64,000 nt of DNA from Bacteroidales bacterium (GCA_017938925.1 JAGBAO010000014.1:25457-89456); one strand, 5' to 3'; positions 17,925 through 27,180 are shown, counted from the first letter of the stretch. The notes: a model not told the origin generated them from the sequence alone. Made by a program: numbers and translations.

Positions 17925-18107
17925 CGAATTGGTGTCAGTGGGGTCCGGTGCAAAAATCGGGCGATTGATGATTCGACTGGATCGATGGAAAATCTCCGGC
18001 CGAGCTGGGAACGACAGAGACGGACCAGGGATGATGTAGGGGGGGGAGATTGAATGGAGCCGGAGAAGAGGGTAAGGAGCCAGGATGACAGGGAAGGAGA
18101 GACATCG

Positions 18108-18220
18108 ACCGTCAGGCACTAAATCAGCTAAAACTCTGCCTGTCGGTATAAAAAACAAGGCAATTTGCCCGTTTTCGGGGATCGTCAGGCAGAGTTTCGG
18201 GCAAAAAACTGCCTGTCGGT
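18108..18220. repeat. Family-1 hairpin doublet, 40-33-40 (113 bp), rdgB/protease gap
   Basis: Unit one (18108-18147) runs ACCGTCAGGC to GCCTGTCGGT, the spacer (18148-18180) ends TTTGCCCGTTTTCGGGG, and unit two (18181-18220) runs ATCGTCAGGC to GCCTGTCGGT. The reverse complement of unit one closely matches the units at 60337-60449, so units can sit in either orientation. It lies 36 bp before the protease start. Confidence 0.88.
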
Positions 18221-18256
18221 GCCATATGATTAACTTATAAGATCATTAAAAGGAAT

Positions 18257-19879
18257 ATGAAGAGGAAAATATATATGCTCATGGCTGCGGCCATGTTTTT
18301 TATGGCGGGAGTGACCGCCGAGGGACAGTCAAAGGGGTTCAGATTAGGACAATGGTCCGAGATTCATAATGCCATCGTGATGGAGCTGAACCGCTCGTAT
18401 GTGGATTCGCTGCCGGTGGACAGGATCATGAGGGCCGGGGTGGATGCCATGCTGGAGGAACTGGACCCATATACCGTCTATATTCCTGAGGAGGAGAACG
18501 AGGACCTGCAGATGATGCTTTCCAAGACGTATGGAGGCATCGGCGCGATCATCCACAAGAAGAAGGATGAGAATGTGATCATAAACGAGCCTTATGCCGG
18601 CTCCCCTGCCCAGAAGTACGGACTCCAGTGCGGAGACGAGATCCTTCAGATCGACGGTCTGCCGACCAAGGGGCTGGAGACAAAGGAGAGCAGCGACCGC
18701 ATGAAGGGCAAGCCCGGCACCACCGTGGTGTTCAAGGTGAAGAAGGTGCGCACGGGTGACACTCTCGATATCCCCGTCGTGCGCGAAAGAATCCATTTCC
18801 CGGACATAGAATATGCAGGGATGCTGGACGACACCACCGGATATATCCTCCAGAGCGGATTCACCGAGAATGTTTCAAACGATCTGCGTGCCAAGTTCCT
18901 TGACCTCAAGAAGCAGGGTATGAGGCGTTTCGTCCTTGACCTCAGGGGCAACGGAGGCGGACTTATGAGCGAAGCCATAGGCATCGTGTCGCTGTTCGTT
19001 CCGAAGGGCTCTCTTGTGGTGACCGCCAAGGGAAACACCAAGGACTCGATCAAGGAATATCATACAACCGCTGAGCCTGTGGACACGGAGATTCCGATGA
19101 TCGTCCTCATAGATTCAGGATCGGCATCGTCGTCTGAAATCGTGTCCGGAGCCCTCCAGGACATGGACAGGGCGACCATCATGGGCAAGCGCAGTTACGG
19201 AAAGGGACTCGTGCAGTCTATCAGACCTCTGCCATACAACGGACAGATGAAGATCACCACCTCGAAATACTACACTCCAAGCGGACGCTGCGTCCAGGCG
19301 ATAGACTATGCCAACAGGAACGATGACGGAAGCGTGGGACATATCCCTGACTCTCTGACCAGAGAGTTCAAGACAGCTGCCGGAAGGACGGTGCGTGACG
19401 GCGGCGGAATCACCCCGGATGTGGACATAGAGGTGCCGCAGTACAGCCGCCTTGTATATTCACTCGTGCTGGGAGGCGTCATCGACCAGTATGTAATCAA
19501 TTACGCACGAGGTCACGAATCGATTCCCGCAGTTGATGATTTCCATTTCACCGACGAGGATTTCGAAGATTTCATTGCCTTTGCCAGAACTCAGGAGTTC
19601 GACTACCGCAGCAGTGCGAAGACCTATTATGACCAGATGAAGAAGGAACTGGAGAAGGACGGTCTGGCAGATGCCATGTCTGACGAGCTCAAGGCGATGG
19701 AAAAGGCTCTGGAGATGGATAAGGAGAGGTTCATCCGCCTGAAGAAGGAGGAGATCGTTCCGTTCATCGAGGAGGAGATCGCGACACGCTACTGGTTCCA
19801 GGAGGCCGGTGTCAAGGTGCGTCTGAGGTATGACGAGCAGCTGAAGAAGGCTCTTGTCTCTCCTCTGATTGTAAAATGA
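18257..19879 (+). CDS. C-terminal processing peptidase, S41 family with PDZ domain
   Basis: A 540-residue periplasmic Ser/Lys protease. A signal peptide (residues 1-24, ending VTAEGQS) is followed by a helical N-terminal region, a PDZ domain (about 85-175, with YGGIGAIIHKKKDE and GDEILQIDG) and the S41 core. Catalytic Ser293 lies in SGSASSSEI and Lys316 in SYGKGLVQ. The C-terminal 130 residues are helical and charged. Such enzymes trim or degrade periplasmic proteins marked by non-polar C-termini. The stop overlaps the first possible start of the HAD gene by 4 bp (ATGA), suggesting co-translation or simple operon packing. Confidence 0.94.
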   Translation: MKRKIYMLMAAAMFFMAGVTAEGQSKGFRLGQWSEIHNAIVMELNRSYVDSLPVDRIMRAGVDAMLEELDPYTVYIPEEENEDLQMMLSKTYGGIGAIIHKKKDENVIINEPYAGSPAQKYGLQCGDEILQIDGLPTKGLETKESSDRMKGKPGTTVVFKVKKVRTGDTLDIPVVRERIHFPDIEYAGMLDDTTGYILQSGFTENVSNDLRAKFLDLKKQGMRRFVLDLRGNGGGLMSEAIGIVSLFVPKGSLVVTAKGNTKDSIKEYHTTAEPVDTEIPMIVLIDSGSASSSEIVSGALQDMDRATIMGKRSYGKGLVQSIRPLPYNGQMKITTSKYYTPSGRCVQAIDYANRNDDGSVGHIPDSLTREFKTAAGRTVRDGGGITPDVDIEVPQYSRLVYSLVLGGVIDQYVINYARGHESIPAVDDFHFTDEDFEDFIAFARTQEFDYRSSAKTYYDQMKKELEKDGLADAMSDELKAMEKALEMDKERFIRLKKEEIVPFIEEEIATRYWFQEAGVKVRLRYDEQLKKALVSPLIVK

Positions 19880-19926
19880 CCCGGCATGAATTAAACGACA
19901 GGATGGTCATAAAACAAACTGAAGGC

Positions 19927-20574
19927 ATGGAGCTTAAGACAGCATTGTTTGACTTTGACGGTGTGATCATGGACACCGAGCACTTGTACACCGAATTCTG
20001 GAGCATGCTCGGAGAGGAATATCTCGGGCTGGAAGATTTCGGCCACACCATCAAAGGCCAGACACTGATCCAGATATTCGAGAAGTATTTCGAAGGAATG
20101 GATGCCCAGAAAGCGGAGATTGTTCCCAGACTCAACGAATTCGAGCGGACCATGCCGTTCGAATATATCCCGGGTGCACTTGAATTCATGAAGAAGCTCA
20201 AGAAAGCAGGAGTTCCGATTGCCATCGTGACCAGTTCAAACGACGCCAAGATGGAAAAGGTCTATAAGGTGCATCCCGAACTGCTCGAGCTGGCCGACGC
20301 CATACTCACCAGCGAGCATTTCTCAAAGTCCAAGCCTGATCCCGAATGCTTCCTGAACGCCATGGAAAGACTGGGAGGCAGACCGGAGACCACAGTGGTC
20401 TTCGAAGACTCCCTCCACGGTATTGCAGCCGGACGCGCCTCCGGAGCCTATGTCGTGGGACTCGCAACATCCTTCCCGCGCGAGGTGATAGAACCTCTGT
20501 GCGACATGGTGATTGAAGATTTCTGCTACATGGCGACTGAAGACTTCACCTCGTTATCCCAGCGCGACTCATAA
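19927..20574 (+). CDS. HAD-family phosphatase (beta-phosphoglucomutase-like)
   Basis: A 215-residue HAD subfamily IA hydrolase. Motif I is FDFDGVIMDTE with nucleophile Asp and the +2 Asp; motif II is IVTSSN; motif III Lys lies in FSKSKPDPECF; motif IV is VFEDSLHG. A four-helix cap sits between motifs I and II. The family dephosphorylates or isomerises sugar phosphates; the substrate is unknown. ATG 19927 (MELKTALFDFDG) fits the family; an in-frame ATG at 19876 would add 17 residues and overlap the protease stop by 4 bp. Confidence 0.9.
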   Translation: MELKTALFDFDGVIMDTEHLYTEFWSMLGEEYLGLEDFGHTIKGQTLIQIFEKYFEGMDAQKAEIVPRLNEFERTMPFEYIPGALEFMKKLKKAGVPIAIVTSSNDAKMEKVYKVHPELLELADAILTSEHFSKSKPDPECFLNAMERLGGRPETTVVFEDSLHGIAAGRASGAYVVGLATSFPREVIEPLCDMVIEDFCYMATEDFTSLSQRDS

Positions 20575-20651
20575 CTCACTAACCGCCAGCAAGATAAACA
20601 ACGAACTAGCTATCTTTGCCATGCTAGCCATACCATTTTATTTGCTTTGAG

Positions 20652-20825
20652 GCCATCAGGCAGAGAATTGCCCCAAAGTCTGCCTGTCGGTCCTAAAAAC
20701 CCATCTTTCGGCCTAGTTTCGGGCACCGACAGGCGCCTTTCAGCACTTTTCTCTGCCTGTCGGTCCTAAGAAGAGACAAAATGACACCGTCAGGCAGGAA
20801 ATCAGTCATTTTCCCGCCTGACGGT
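20652..20825. repeat. Family-1 hairpin doublet (20652-20764) plus a third unit (20786-20825)
   Basis: The doublet again has 40-bp units and a 33-bp spacer. It differs from the copy at 26934-27046 at only two positions of 113. A third 40-bp unit, ACCGTCAGGC to GCCTGACGGT, follows after 21 bp. The block sits between the convergent HAD and outer-membrane channel genes. The remaining bases of the 304-bp gap (20575-20651 and 20826-20878) show no gene; CTAGCTA / TAGC-type short inverted motifs near 20605-20630 are weak. Confidence 0.9.
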
Positions 20826-20878
20826 GCTGTATGGAGGTTCTGGTGAGGGGAAGCACCTATTTCATTTGCGACACGGTG

Positions 20879-22258
20879 CTATTCCTGGCCGCCGCCGAGG
20901 GCACGGTAGAGGGTGACCACGGCAGAGATCTTCTCGAAGGTGTCCTGGGCCTGTGAGGTCTGGGCCTGCAGGAGAGACTGCTGGGCGGTGAGGACCTCCA
21001 GATAGGTGGTGGAGGTGTACTGCATCAGTTTTTCGGTCTTGGTCAGGGCCGTCTGAAGGGCCTCGACCTGCCTGTTTCTCCACTGCTCCTTGGCAAGAGC
21101 CGTCTGGTACTGGGTCAGGGCGTTGTTCACCTCTGCTCCTGCATCCAGGACAGTCTGCTGGAATGCGAGGACTGCCGCTTCCTGATCGGCACGGGCTATC
21201 TTCACCTTTCCGCGAAGGGCACCGGCATTGAATATCGGCTGGAAGAGGGATCCCGCAGCATTCATCAGAAGACCGGAAGGGTCCATCACCGTGCTGCCGA
21301 GATTATTGGTCCACCCGAGGACTCCGCTCAGGGAGAGCGACGGATAGAGGTCTGCACGGGCCACATTCACTGCGTAGTATGCGGCAGCAAGATTATTCTC
21401 CGCTGCGCGGACATCCGGACGGCGTGAAAGAAGGGCTGCAGGGACCCCTGTCGCCAACTGGTCAGGGAAGACCGCCGACGAGAGTTTTCCGCGATGGATG
21501 GAGCGAGGTGTCTGGCAAAGGGTCACGGACATGGAGTTCTCCAGTTCGTTTATCGCCTTCCTTATGTCCTCGACCGCTGCCTCCACCTGATACCAGGCGC
21601 CTTCCATCTGGGCCACAGCCACTTCGTTGCCCATTCCGGCACCGACCATGGCACGCAGCACACGTACGCTCTCGGAGAACTTCTCGCAAGTCTGCTTCGC
21701 TATCCTCAACTGCTCGTCCAGCATCAGGAGAGTGTAGTACTGGGTCGCTACGCCGGCAATGAGTCCTGTCCTTGCAGCCTGTTCATAATCCTGAGCCATA
21801 GCTGCGGCGGACTGCGCCTGACGCTTTGCATTTGTCTTTCCTCCGAAGATGTCTATTTCCCAGGACGCTGCAACAGGGACTGTATATGTCCAGCCTGCTC
21901 CGGTGGTGACATTCTCGAAGTTATTGAATCCGCTCACGGCACCTTCCGGAGCGAAGTTTATGGACGGGAGATAGTCCAGACGGGCTATCTTCAGTCCGGT
22001 CATCGCCTGCTCCACCCTCAGACGGGCAGTACGCAGGTCAGTGTTTCTGGCCAGAGCGCTGTCGATCAGCACCTGGAGCTGAGGGTCCGTGAAGAGTTCC
22101 CTCCAGCCCAGATCGGCAATCGAAGACGTATCAGCGGTCTGAAACCTCTCCCCGAACAGGGAATCGGTCACGACCTCAGCCGGCCTCTCATATTTCTTAT
22201 ATATTCCGCAGCCAGTGACCATCATCACCGCCACCAACATCATTACTATTCTTTTCAT
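20879..22258 (-). CDS. RND efflux outer-membrane channel lipoprotein (OprM/TolC type)
   Basis: A 459-residue outer-membrane factor of the NodT/OprM family. The start MKRIVMMLVAVMMVTGCG gives a lipoprotein signal with Cys17. Two OEP repeats follow, with characteristic coiled helices (LRTARLRVEQAMTGLKIAR and VRAAENNLAAAYYAVNVARA) and RRPDVRAAE in the second half. It forms the outer duct of a tripartite pump with the adaptor and pump genes upstream on the same strand. The 187-bp gap to the pump gene holds a 100-bp structured element (22340-22439), so this gene may be expressed differently from the first two. Confidence 0.94.
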   Translation of the reverse strand: MKRIVMMLVAVMMVTGCGIYKKYERPAEVVTDSLFGERFQTADTSSIADLGWRELFTDPQLQVLIDSALARNTDLRTARLRVEQAMTGLKIARLDYLPSINFAPEGAVSGFNNFENVTTGAGWTYTVPVAASWEIDIFGGKTNAKRQAQSAAAMAQDYEQAARTGLIAGVATQYYTLLMLDEQLRIAKQTCEKFSESVRVLRAMVGAGMGNEVAVAQMEGAWYQVEAAVEDIRKAINELENSMSVTLCQTPRSIHRGKLSSAVFPDQLATGVPAALLSRRPDVRAAENNLAAAYYAVNVARADLYPSLSLSGVLGWTNNLGSTVMDPSGLLMNAAGSLFQPIFNAGALRGKVKIARADQEAAVLAFQQTVLDAGAEVNNALTQYQTALAKEQWRNRQVEALQTALTKTEKLMQYTSTTYLEVLTAQQSLLQAQTSQAQDTFEKISAVVTLYRALGGGQE

Positions 22259-22339
22259 AAATCTGCTATATATCATTTCTCACCCACGTTTCTCACCTTG
22301 AGATGAAGAGTGACAATCTCTCAAGATGAAGGGGAGCCA

Positions 22340-22439
22340 GACTGATTTAGGGATGGCATGTAAGCGACATGCCACCCCCGGCTAGGGGGTGCCTGCCGTA
22401 GGCAGGCGGGGGTCGCTGTAATGCCACCCGAAATCAGTC
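22340..22439. repeat. 100-bp cloverleaf-like palindromic element inside the efflux operon
   Basis: The ends are inverted repeats: GACTGATTTAGGGATGGCA (22340-22358) against TGCCACCCGAAATCAGTC (22422-22439). Inside, AGCGAC (22363-22368) pairs with GTCGCT (22412-22417). Within that are two hairpins: CACCCCC/GGGGGTG (22373-22391, loop GGCTA) and CCTGCC/GGCAGG (22392-22406, loop GTA). The stems nest into a four-way junction. It starts 6 bp after the pump gene stop in the direction of transcription. It could be a MITE-like insertion, an mRNA-processing site or an attenuator. Confidence 0.75.
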
Positions 22440-22445
22440 GATACG

Positions 22446-25400
22446 TCATAACCTCACAGTATTATCCACTTCACCCTTCCCTCTCTTCATCTCCCTGACC
22501 TCCTCAATCTCCCTCTGAATCTGCCAATCCCCCCTCTCAAACTCTTCCGGCTTGAACCTCTCCTCGATCCACTTGAAGACCACAAAGAGCGACGGCACAA
22601 GAAAGAGCAGCACAAGGGTACCCACAAGCATACCTCCCACTGCACCTGTTCCCAGCGACGAGTTTCCGTTTGCACCCACGCCATTGGAGAACATCAGAGG
22701 AATCATACCGAACACCATCGTCAGGGCAGTCATGAGGATAGGACGAAGACGCACCTTCGCCGCACCCACAGCCGCCTGGGTCAGGCTCATTCCTGCCTTG
22801 CGGCGCTGACCTGCATACTCGGTGATGAGGATGGCTGTCTTGGCAAGGAGTCCGATGAGCATGATGACTCCGGTCTGGAGGTAGATATTATTTTCAAGTC
22901 CGAAGAACTTGGCGAACAGGAAGGATCCCATGATGCCGCAAGGCACGGATATGATCACGGCGAGCGGAATCAGGAAACTCTCATAGAAGGCACAGAGGAT
23001 CAGATATATAAGGACTATACATATTATATATATGATCATCGAGCTGCTAGCCGAACGTGCCTCCTCACGGGTGATACCTCCGAACTCGAAGCCGAAGCCT
23101 CGCGGAAGCACCTGCTCCGCCACCTCGTTGATGGCGCGGATGGCATCTCCGGACGAATATCCCGGAGCCGCAGAGCCGTTGACAGCTATGGAGTTATACA
23201 TATTGAATCTCGCCAGGGACTGCGCTCCATAGACCTTTGTGAGTTCCACGAACTGAGACAGAGGAGCCATCTGGCCGTTGTCCATACGCACATGGATCCT
23301 GTTCAGGGTCTCAGGCGACATCCTGTACTGAGGAGCAGCCTGAATCATCACGCGGTACACGTGGGAGAAGCGGTTGATGTTGGACACATACTGGCCTCCG
23401 TAATAGCCTCCGAGTGTCGCAAGCACGGTTGCCGGAGAGACTCCTGCCCTCTTGCACCTTGCCGCATCCACATCCACGACATACTGCGGGAAGTTAGGGT
23501 TGAAGGACGTATATGCCATGGCAATCTCCGGACGCTGGTTCAGGGCTCCAAGGAACTGCTGCGCAACTGAGTAGAACTCCTGCACATCCCCGCCGAGCTT
23601 GTCCTGAAGGTGCATCTCGAAACCATTGGTGGTACCGTATCCCATGATCACAGGAGGTGCCATAGGGATGATCTGTGCATCCTTGATGTCGGCTGTGCGT
23701 GCCATAATATCCCCAATGATGGCGTCCACCTTGTTTTCGTCTCCAGGCCTTTCGCTCCAGTTCTTAAGACGGAGGATGAGCTGGGCATATGGAGTACCCT
23801 CTCCTGCGATCATTCCATATCCCGAAACCGCCGCACATAGTTCTATATTCTTCATTCCGTCAAGCCTTGCATTCACTTCGCGCAAGGTCCTGTCGGTGTT
23901 CTCGAGCGAGCTTCCCGGAGGCATGGTAACGTCCACCATGATGGTTCCCATATCCTCGTTCGGCACCAGACCGGTTGGGGTTGTGATCATGAGCCACACG
24001 AGAAGTCCTATACATACTGCAACCACAGCCCACATCGTCTTCTTGTGGCGGATGAAATAGATCACTCCGAACTTGTAGTGGTTAACGATGGCGTTGAAAC
24101 CCACCGTGAACCTCTCTCTGAACCTGTTGGAGAAGGTGTCCTTGACCTTTCCGTCCTCACCCACATACGGTTTCATAAGCAAGGCGCAGAGAGCTGGAGA
24201 GAGCGTGAGGGCGGTCACCGCGGATATACCCACAGCTACTGCCATGGTGATACCGAACTGGGTGTAGAAGATTCCCGAAGTACCTCCTGTCATGGAAACC
24301 GGGATGAACACCGCCATGAAGACCAGAGTCGAGGTAATGATGGCGGACATAATGCCGTTCATCGCGTCGTTGGTCGCATGGTATGAAGACCTGTATCCCA
24401 CCTCGAAACGGGCCTGGACAGCCTCCACGACCACTATGGCGTTGTCGCACACCGTTCCGATGGCGAGCACAAGGGCGAAGAGGGTCAGCAGGTTGATGGT
24501 GAATCCCGCAACCGCCATGAATGCGAAGGTTCCCACGAGGGACACCACGATCGCAATGGTCGGGATCAGGGTGGCACGAAGGTCCTGAAGGAAGAAATAC
24601 ACCACCAGCACCACAAGGATGAAGGCTATGATGAGTGACTTGAAGACCTCTTCCATAGAGGCATAGAGGAAGTCGTTCACTGACATAAGGGTGTCGATTT
24701 CAACATCTTCCGGCAGGTCCTTGCTCGCATTTTCGATGAGTTCGTCGATGCTGTTGACCACCTCTGTGGCATTGGATCCTGCGATCTGGAAGACCATGAG
24801 CTGGATGCCCGGATGGCCATTCAGACGGGAGTTATATCCATACGACTCGATGCCGAGTTCGGTCTTGGCAACATCCTTCAGACGAAGCACCTCACCGTCT
24901 GGCAGGGCCGCGATGACGATCTCGTCAAATTCCTCCGGAGTCATCTTGCGTCCGCGGTACTTCATCGTATATTCATATGTCGAGCCTGAACTTTCTCCGA
25001 AGGAGCCGGTCGCCGCCTCGATGTTCTGCTCCGCAAGCACTCCGGCTATATCGGACGGAATGAGATGGTGACGGGCCATTGCTGTCGGGTCGAACCATAT
25101 TCTCATCGAATACTGGGCACCGAGCAGGACGACGTCTCCCACACCCTTGATTCGCTTGAGTTCGGGCTCGATGTTCAGTTTCATGTAGTTGGCGAGGAAA
25201 CGCTCGTCGTATGTTCCGTTCGGACTGTGGATATCCACGATCTTAAGCATGGATGTCTGCCTCTTGATGACGGTCACACCGATTCGTGTAACCTCCTGAG
25301 GGAGAGAGCCTAAGGCCATGGACACACGGTTCTGGACATTGACGGTGGCCATGTCCGGGTCGGTTCCCTGACGGAAATATATGTTGATCGACACCGAGCC

Positions 25401-25658
25401 GTTGTTGTTGGAGGTGGACTTCATGTAGTCCATGTTCTCCACTCCGTTGATGGACTCCTCGAGAGGGGCGATCACTGATTTCTGGATGGTCTCGGCACTG
25501 GCTCCCGGATACTGGGTCATCACCATTACTGTTGGAGGAGCGATGTCAGGATACTGCTCGATAGGCAGGGTCGCCAGACCGATGCAGCCCGCCAGGACTA
25601 TGACTATCGAGATCACGCTCGACAGCACGGGGCGGTCTATGAATACCTTTAACTTCAT
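22446..25658 (-). CDS. RND multidrug efflux pump, HAE1/AcrB family
   Basis: A 1070-residue inner-membrane trimeric pump. The N-terminus MKLKVFIDRPVLSSVISIV and the repeated two-half layout, each with a large periplasmic porter domain (about 35-335 and 560-870), are typical of HAE1. In helix 4 the proton-relay pair of AcrB (Asp407-Asp408) appears as Asp-Asn in CDNAIVVVEAVQ; the second Asp is replaced, as I recall for related Bacteroidota pumps. It starts 11 bp after the adaptor gene stop and so is in one operon with it. Substrates are likely hydrophobic drugs or bile compounds, which is inference. Confidence 0.96.
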   Translation of the reverse strand: MKLKVFIDRPVLSSVISIVIVLAGCIGLATLPIEQYPDIAPPTVMVMTQYPGASAETIQKSVIAPLEESINGVENMDYMKSTSNNNGSVSINIYFRQGTDPDMATVNVQNRVSMALGSLPQEVTRIGVTVIKRQTSMLKIVDIHSPNGTYDERFLANYMKLNIEPELKRIKGVGDVVLLGAQYSMRIWFDPTAMARHHLIPSDIAGVLAEQNIEAATGSFGESSGSTYEYTMKYRGRKMTPEEFDEIVIAALPDGEVLRLKDVAKTELGIESYGYNSRLNGHPGIQLMVFQIAGSNATEVVNSIDELIENASKDLPEDVEIDTLMSVNDFLYASMEEVFKSLIIAFILVVLVVYFFLQDLRATLIPTIAIVVSLVGTFAFMAVAGFTINLLTLFALVLAIGTVCDNAIVVVEAVQARFEVGYRSSYHATNDAMNGIMSAIITSTLVFMAVFIPVSMTGGTSGIFYTQFGITMAVAVGISAVTALTLSPALCALLMKPYVGEDGKVKDTFSNRFRERFTVGFNAIVNHYKFGVIYFIRHKKTMWAVVAVCIGLLVWLMITTPTGLVPNEDMGTIMVDVTMPPGSSLENTDRTLREVNARLDGMKNIELCAAVSGYGMIAGEGTPYAQLILRLKNWSERPGDENKVDAIIGDIMARTADIKDAQIIPMAPPVIMGYGTTNGFEMHLQDKLGGDVQEFYSVAQQFLGALNQRPEIAMAYTSFNPNFPQYVVDVDAARCKRAGVSPATVLATLGGYYGGQYVSNINRFSHVYRVMIQAAPQYRMSPETLNRIHVRMDNGQMAPLSQFVELTKVYGAQSLARFNMYNSIAVNGSAAPGYSSGDAIRAINEVAEQVLPRGFGFEFGGITREEARSASSSMIIYIICIVLIYLILCAFYESFLIPLAVIISVPCGIMGSFLFAKFFGLENNIYLQTGVIMLIGLLAKTAILITEYAGQRRKAGMSLTQAAVGAAKVRLRPILMTALTMVFGMIPLMFSNGVGANGNSSLGTGAVGGMLVGTLVLLFLVPSLFVVFKWIEERFKPEEFERGDWQIQREIEEVREMKRGKGEVDNTVRL

Positions 25659-25669
25659 GGGGACCTCCT

Positions 25670-26806
25670 TTATTTAGATTCGCTCAACTCGCTGCGCTCG
25701 CTCGGAATGACAGTCTGGCCTTCACGGACCATGCCGACGCCCTCGGCGACAATGACATCTCCTGCCGAGAGACCGGCCTTCACTACATATCCCTTGCCGT
25801 CATCGGTGAGTTTCACACCCTGGAGGTGGGTCAGGACGGCTTTGCCGTCAACGACCTTATATACACAGACAATGTCCTGCATCTCGAAAGTAGCCCTGCA
25901 CGGAACCACGATACTGCTGTCCAGCGTCCTTGCCAGGATGATGTTTCCCGACGCGCCGCTGTGCAGGATGCCGCCCTCGTTAGGGAAGACTGCACGCACC
26001 GACACGCTTCCGGTGCGAGGGTCAATCACTCCGCTGATGGTCTCGATATATCCTTCCTCACCGTAGAATGAGCCGTCTGCAAGCTGAAGTTTCACTGGCG
26101 GAAGGCTTGCAAGCACCTCCTGCATCGACCCGTGCTCGGCGGTCAGACCGAGAAGCTGGATCTCTGAAATCGAATAATAGACATACATCTGGGAGTTGTC
26201 GGACACTGTGGTCAGAGGCTGCGGGATTGCCGGCGAGACGAGGGCACCAGCACGGAACGGAATGGTACCCACGACTCCATCCACAGGGCTGAGGACCTGG
26301 GTGTAGGTCATGTTGTTCTCTGCTGTGACAAGCTGAGCCTCAGCCTGGGCGAGTCCTGCCTTCGCTGTAAGGAGCTGATTCTTGCTTGTGAGCAGATCGA
26401 ACTCCGAGATCACCTTCTCCTCGAAGAGCTTCACACGGCTGTCATACACCAGCTGAGCCGTAGCCACACCGGCATTCGCAGCCTCCACATTGGCCTGAGC
26501 CATCTGAAGGGCGGCCTTGAACGGCACCTGGTCGATGATGAAGAGTGACTGTCCTTTCTTCACGCGCTGTCCCTCCTTCACACACACCTTTGAGATTGTG
26601 CCCGAAACCTGCGGGAATATCGCAATATCCTGACGTCCTTCGATGGATGCCGGATAGGTCTCGGACAGAATTGTCTGAGTCGCTTCGACCGTCATCATCT
26701 TGTGAGCCGAAGCCTGATTCTGGTGGCCCTGCTGCTGATTCCGGCCACAACTGACACTAAAAAAGGCAGCAATCAAAGTTGCTGCAATCACTGATAATTT
26801 TTTCAT
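25670..26806 (-). CDS. RND efflux periplasmic adaptor lipoprotein (AcrA type)
   Basis: A 378-residue membrane-fusion protein. The start MKKLSVIAATLIAAFFSVSCG gives a lipoprotein signal with Cys20. A lipoyl/barrel-sandwich half-motif (VCVKEGQRVKKGQSLFIID), an alpha hairpin (about 95-160), the second lipoyl half (VLSPVDGVVGTI) and beta-barrel domains follow. It joins the pump to the outer-membrane channel. The last residues, IPSERSELSESK, are encoded by a dispersed repeat (25676-25711) rather than by normal family sequence. ATG 26806 is chosen because the longer frame reaches past the promoter-like TACTTTTG at 26827-26834. Confidence 0.94.
   Translation of the reverse strand: MKKLSVIAATLIAAFFSVSCGRNQQQGHQNQASAHKMMTVEATQTILSETYPASIEGRQDIAIFPQVSGTISKVCVKEGQRVKKGQSLFIIDQVPFKAALQMAQANVEAANAGVATAQLVYDSRVKLFEEKVISEFDLLTSKNQLLTAKAGLAQAEAQLVTAENNMTYTQVLSPVDGVVGTIPFRAGALVSPAIPQPLTTVSDNSQMYVYYSISEIQLLGLTAEHGSMQEVLASLPPVKLQLADGSFYGEEGYIETISGVIDPRTGSVSVRAVFPNEGGILHSGASGNIILARTLDSSIVVPCRATFEMQDIVCVYKVVDGKAVLTHLQGVKLTDDGKGYVVKAGLSAGDVIVAEGVGMVREGQTVIPSERSELSESK
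25676..25711. repeat. GTCATTCCGAGCG-type repeat forming the adaptor C-terminus (family 5)
   Basis: On the minus strand the element reads GTCATTCCGAGCGAGCGC then AGCGAGTTGAGCGAATCT, with GAGCG/CGCTC self-complementarity. It is translated as the tail of the adaptor just before the stop codon. Related elements lie at 47204-47230 and inside an aminotransferase gene at 59155-59205. Confidence 0.7.
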
Positions 26807-26826
26807 CCGTTTTAATTTTTGCGCGG

Positions 26827-26834
26827 CAAAAGTA
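26827..26834 (-). promoter_or_regulatory. -7 element of the efflux operon
   Basis: The minus strand reads TACTTTTG 21 bp before the adaptor ATG, in an A/T-rich stretch. A TTG-like box lies only 13 bp further upstream, shorter than usual. The spacing to the ATG gives a very short leader. Confidence 0.5.
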
Positions 26835-26933
26835 TACAAAAAAACGACAAGTTGTGACCTCTGAAAATTCAAAAAAAATGCATTTTTTGCTCAGAAATTT
26901 CTGAGTATCCCGGAAAAGCACCGGCCATTTCTG

Positions 26934-27046
26934 ACCATCAGGCAGAGAATTGCCCCAAAGTCTGCCTGTCGGTCCTAAAAACCCATCTTTCGGCCTAGTT
27001 TCGGGCACCGACAGGCGCCTTTTAGCTCTTTTCTCTGCCTGTCGGT
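26934..27046. repeat. Family-1 hairpin doublet, 40-33-40, near-identical to the copy at 20652
   Basis: Units 26934-26973 and 27007-27046 flank the 33-bp spacer CCTAAAAACCCATC ... TTTCGGGC. Compared with 20652-20764 there are two substitutions, both in the loop of the second unit. The block sits in the 400-bp divergent gap between the efflux operon and the galactanase gene. The rest of the gap (26835-26933, 27047-27172) is A/T-rich with no gene seen. Confidence 0.9.
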
Positions 27047-27172
27047 CCCGCAGGGCTACAGATTGTGAGTTCTGCTTCCTTTCCGCCTATATTCTTGCAT
27101 TTCTGCACCAGACATTTTAGCGCCGAGACCAAAAATATGACGAAAAAAATCGGCGTATCCGAGGAATATTTT

Positions 27173-27180
27173 TAAATTTG
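27173..27180 (+). promoter_or_regulatory. -7 element of the galactanase operon
   Basis: TAAATTTG matches TAnnTTTG and ends 27 bp before ATG 27207. This decides against the longer in-frame start at 27180, which would begin at the end of the promoter element. No convincing TTG was found at -33. Confidence 0.5.

Noticed and set aside
20608-20615. TATCTTTG promoter-like element
   Set aside because: No gene follows on that strand before the convergent efflux gene, so it is probably a chance match.
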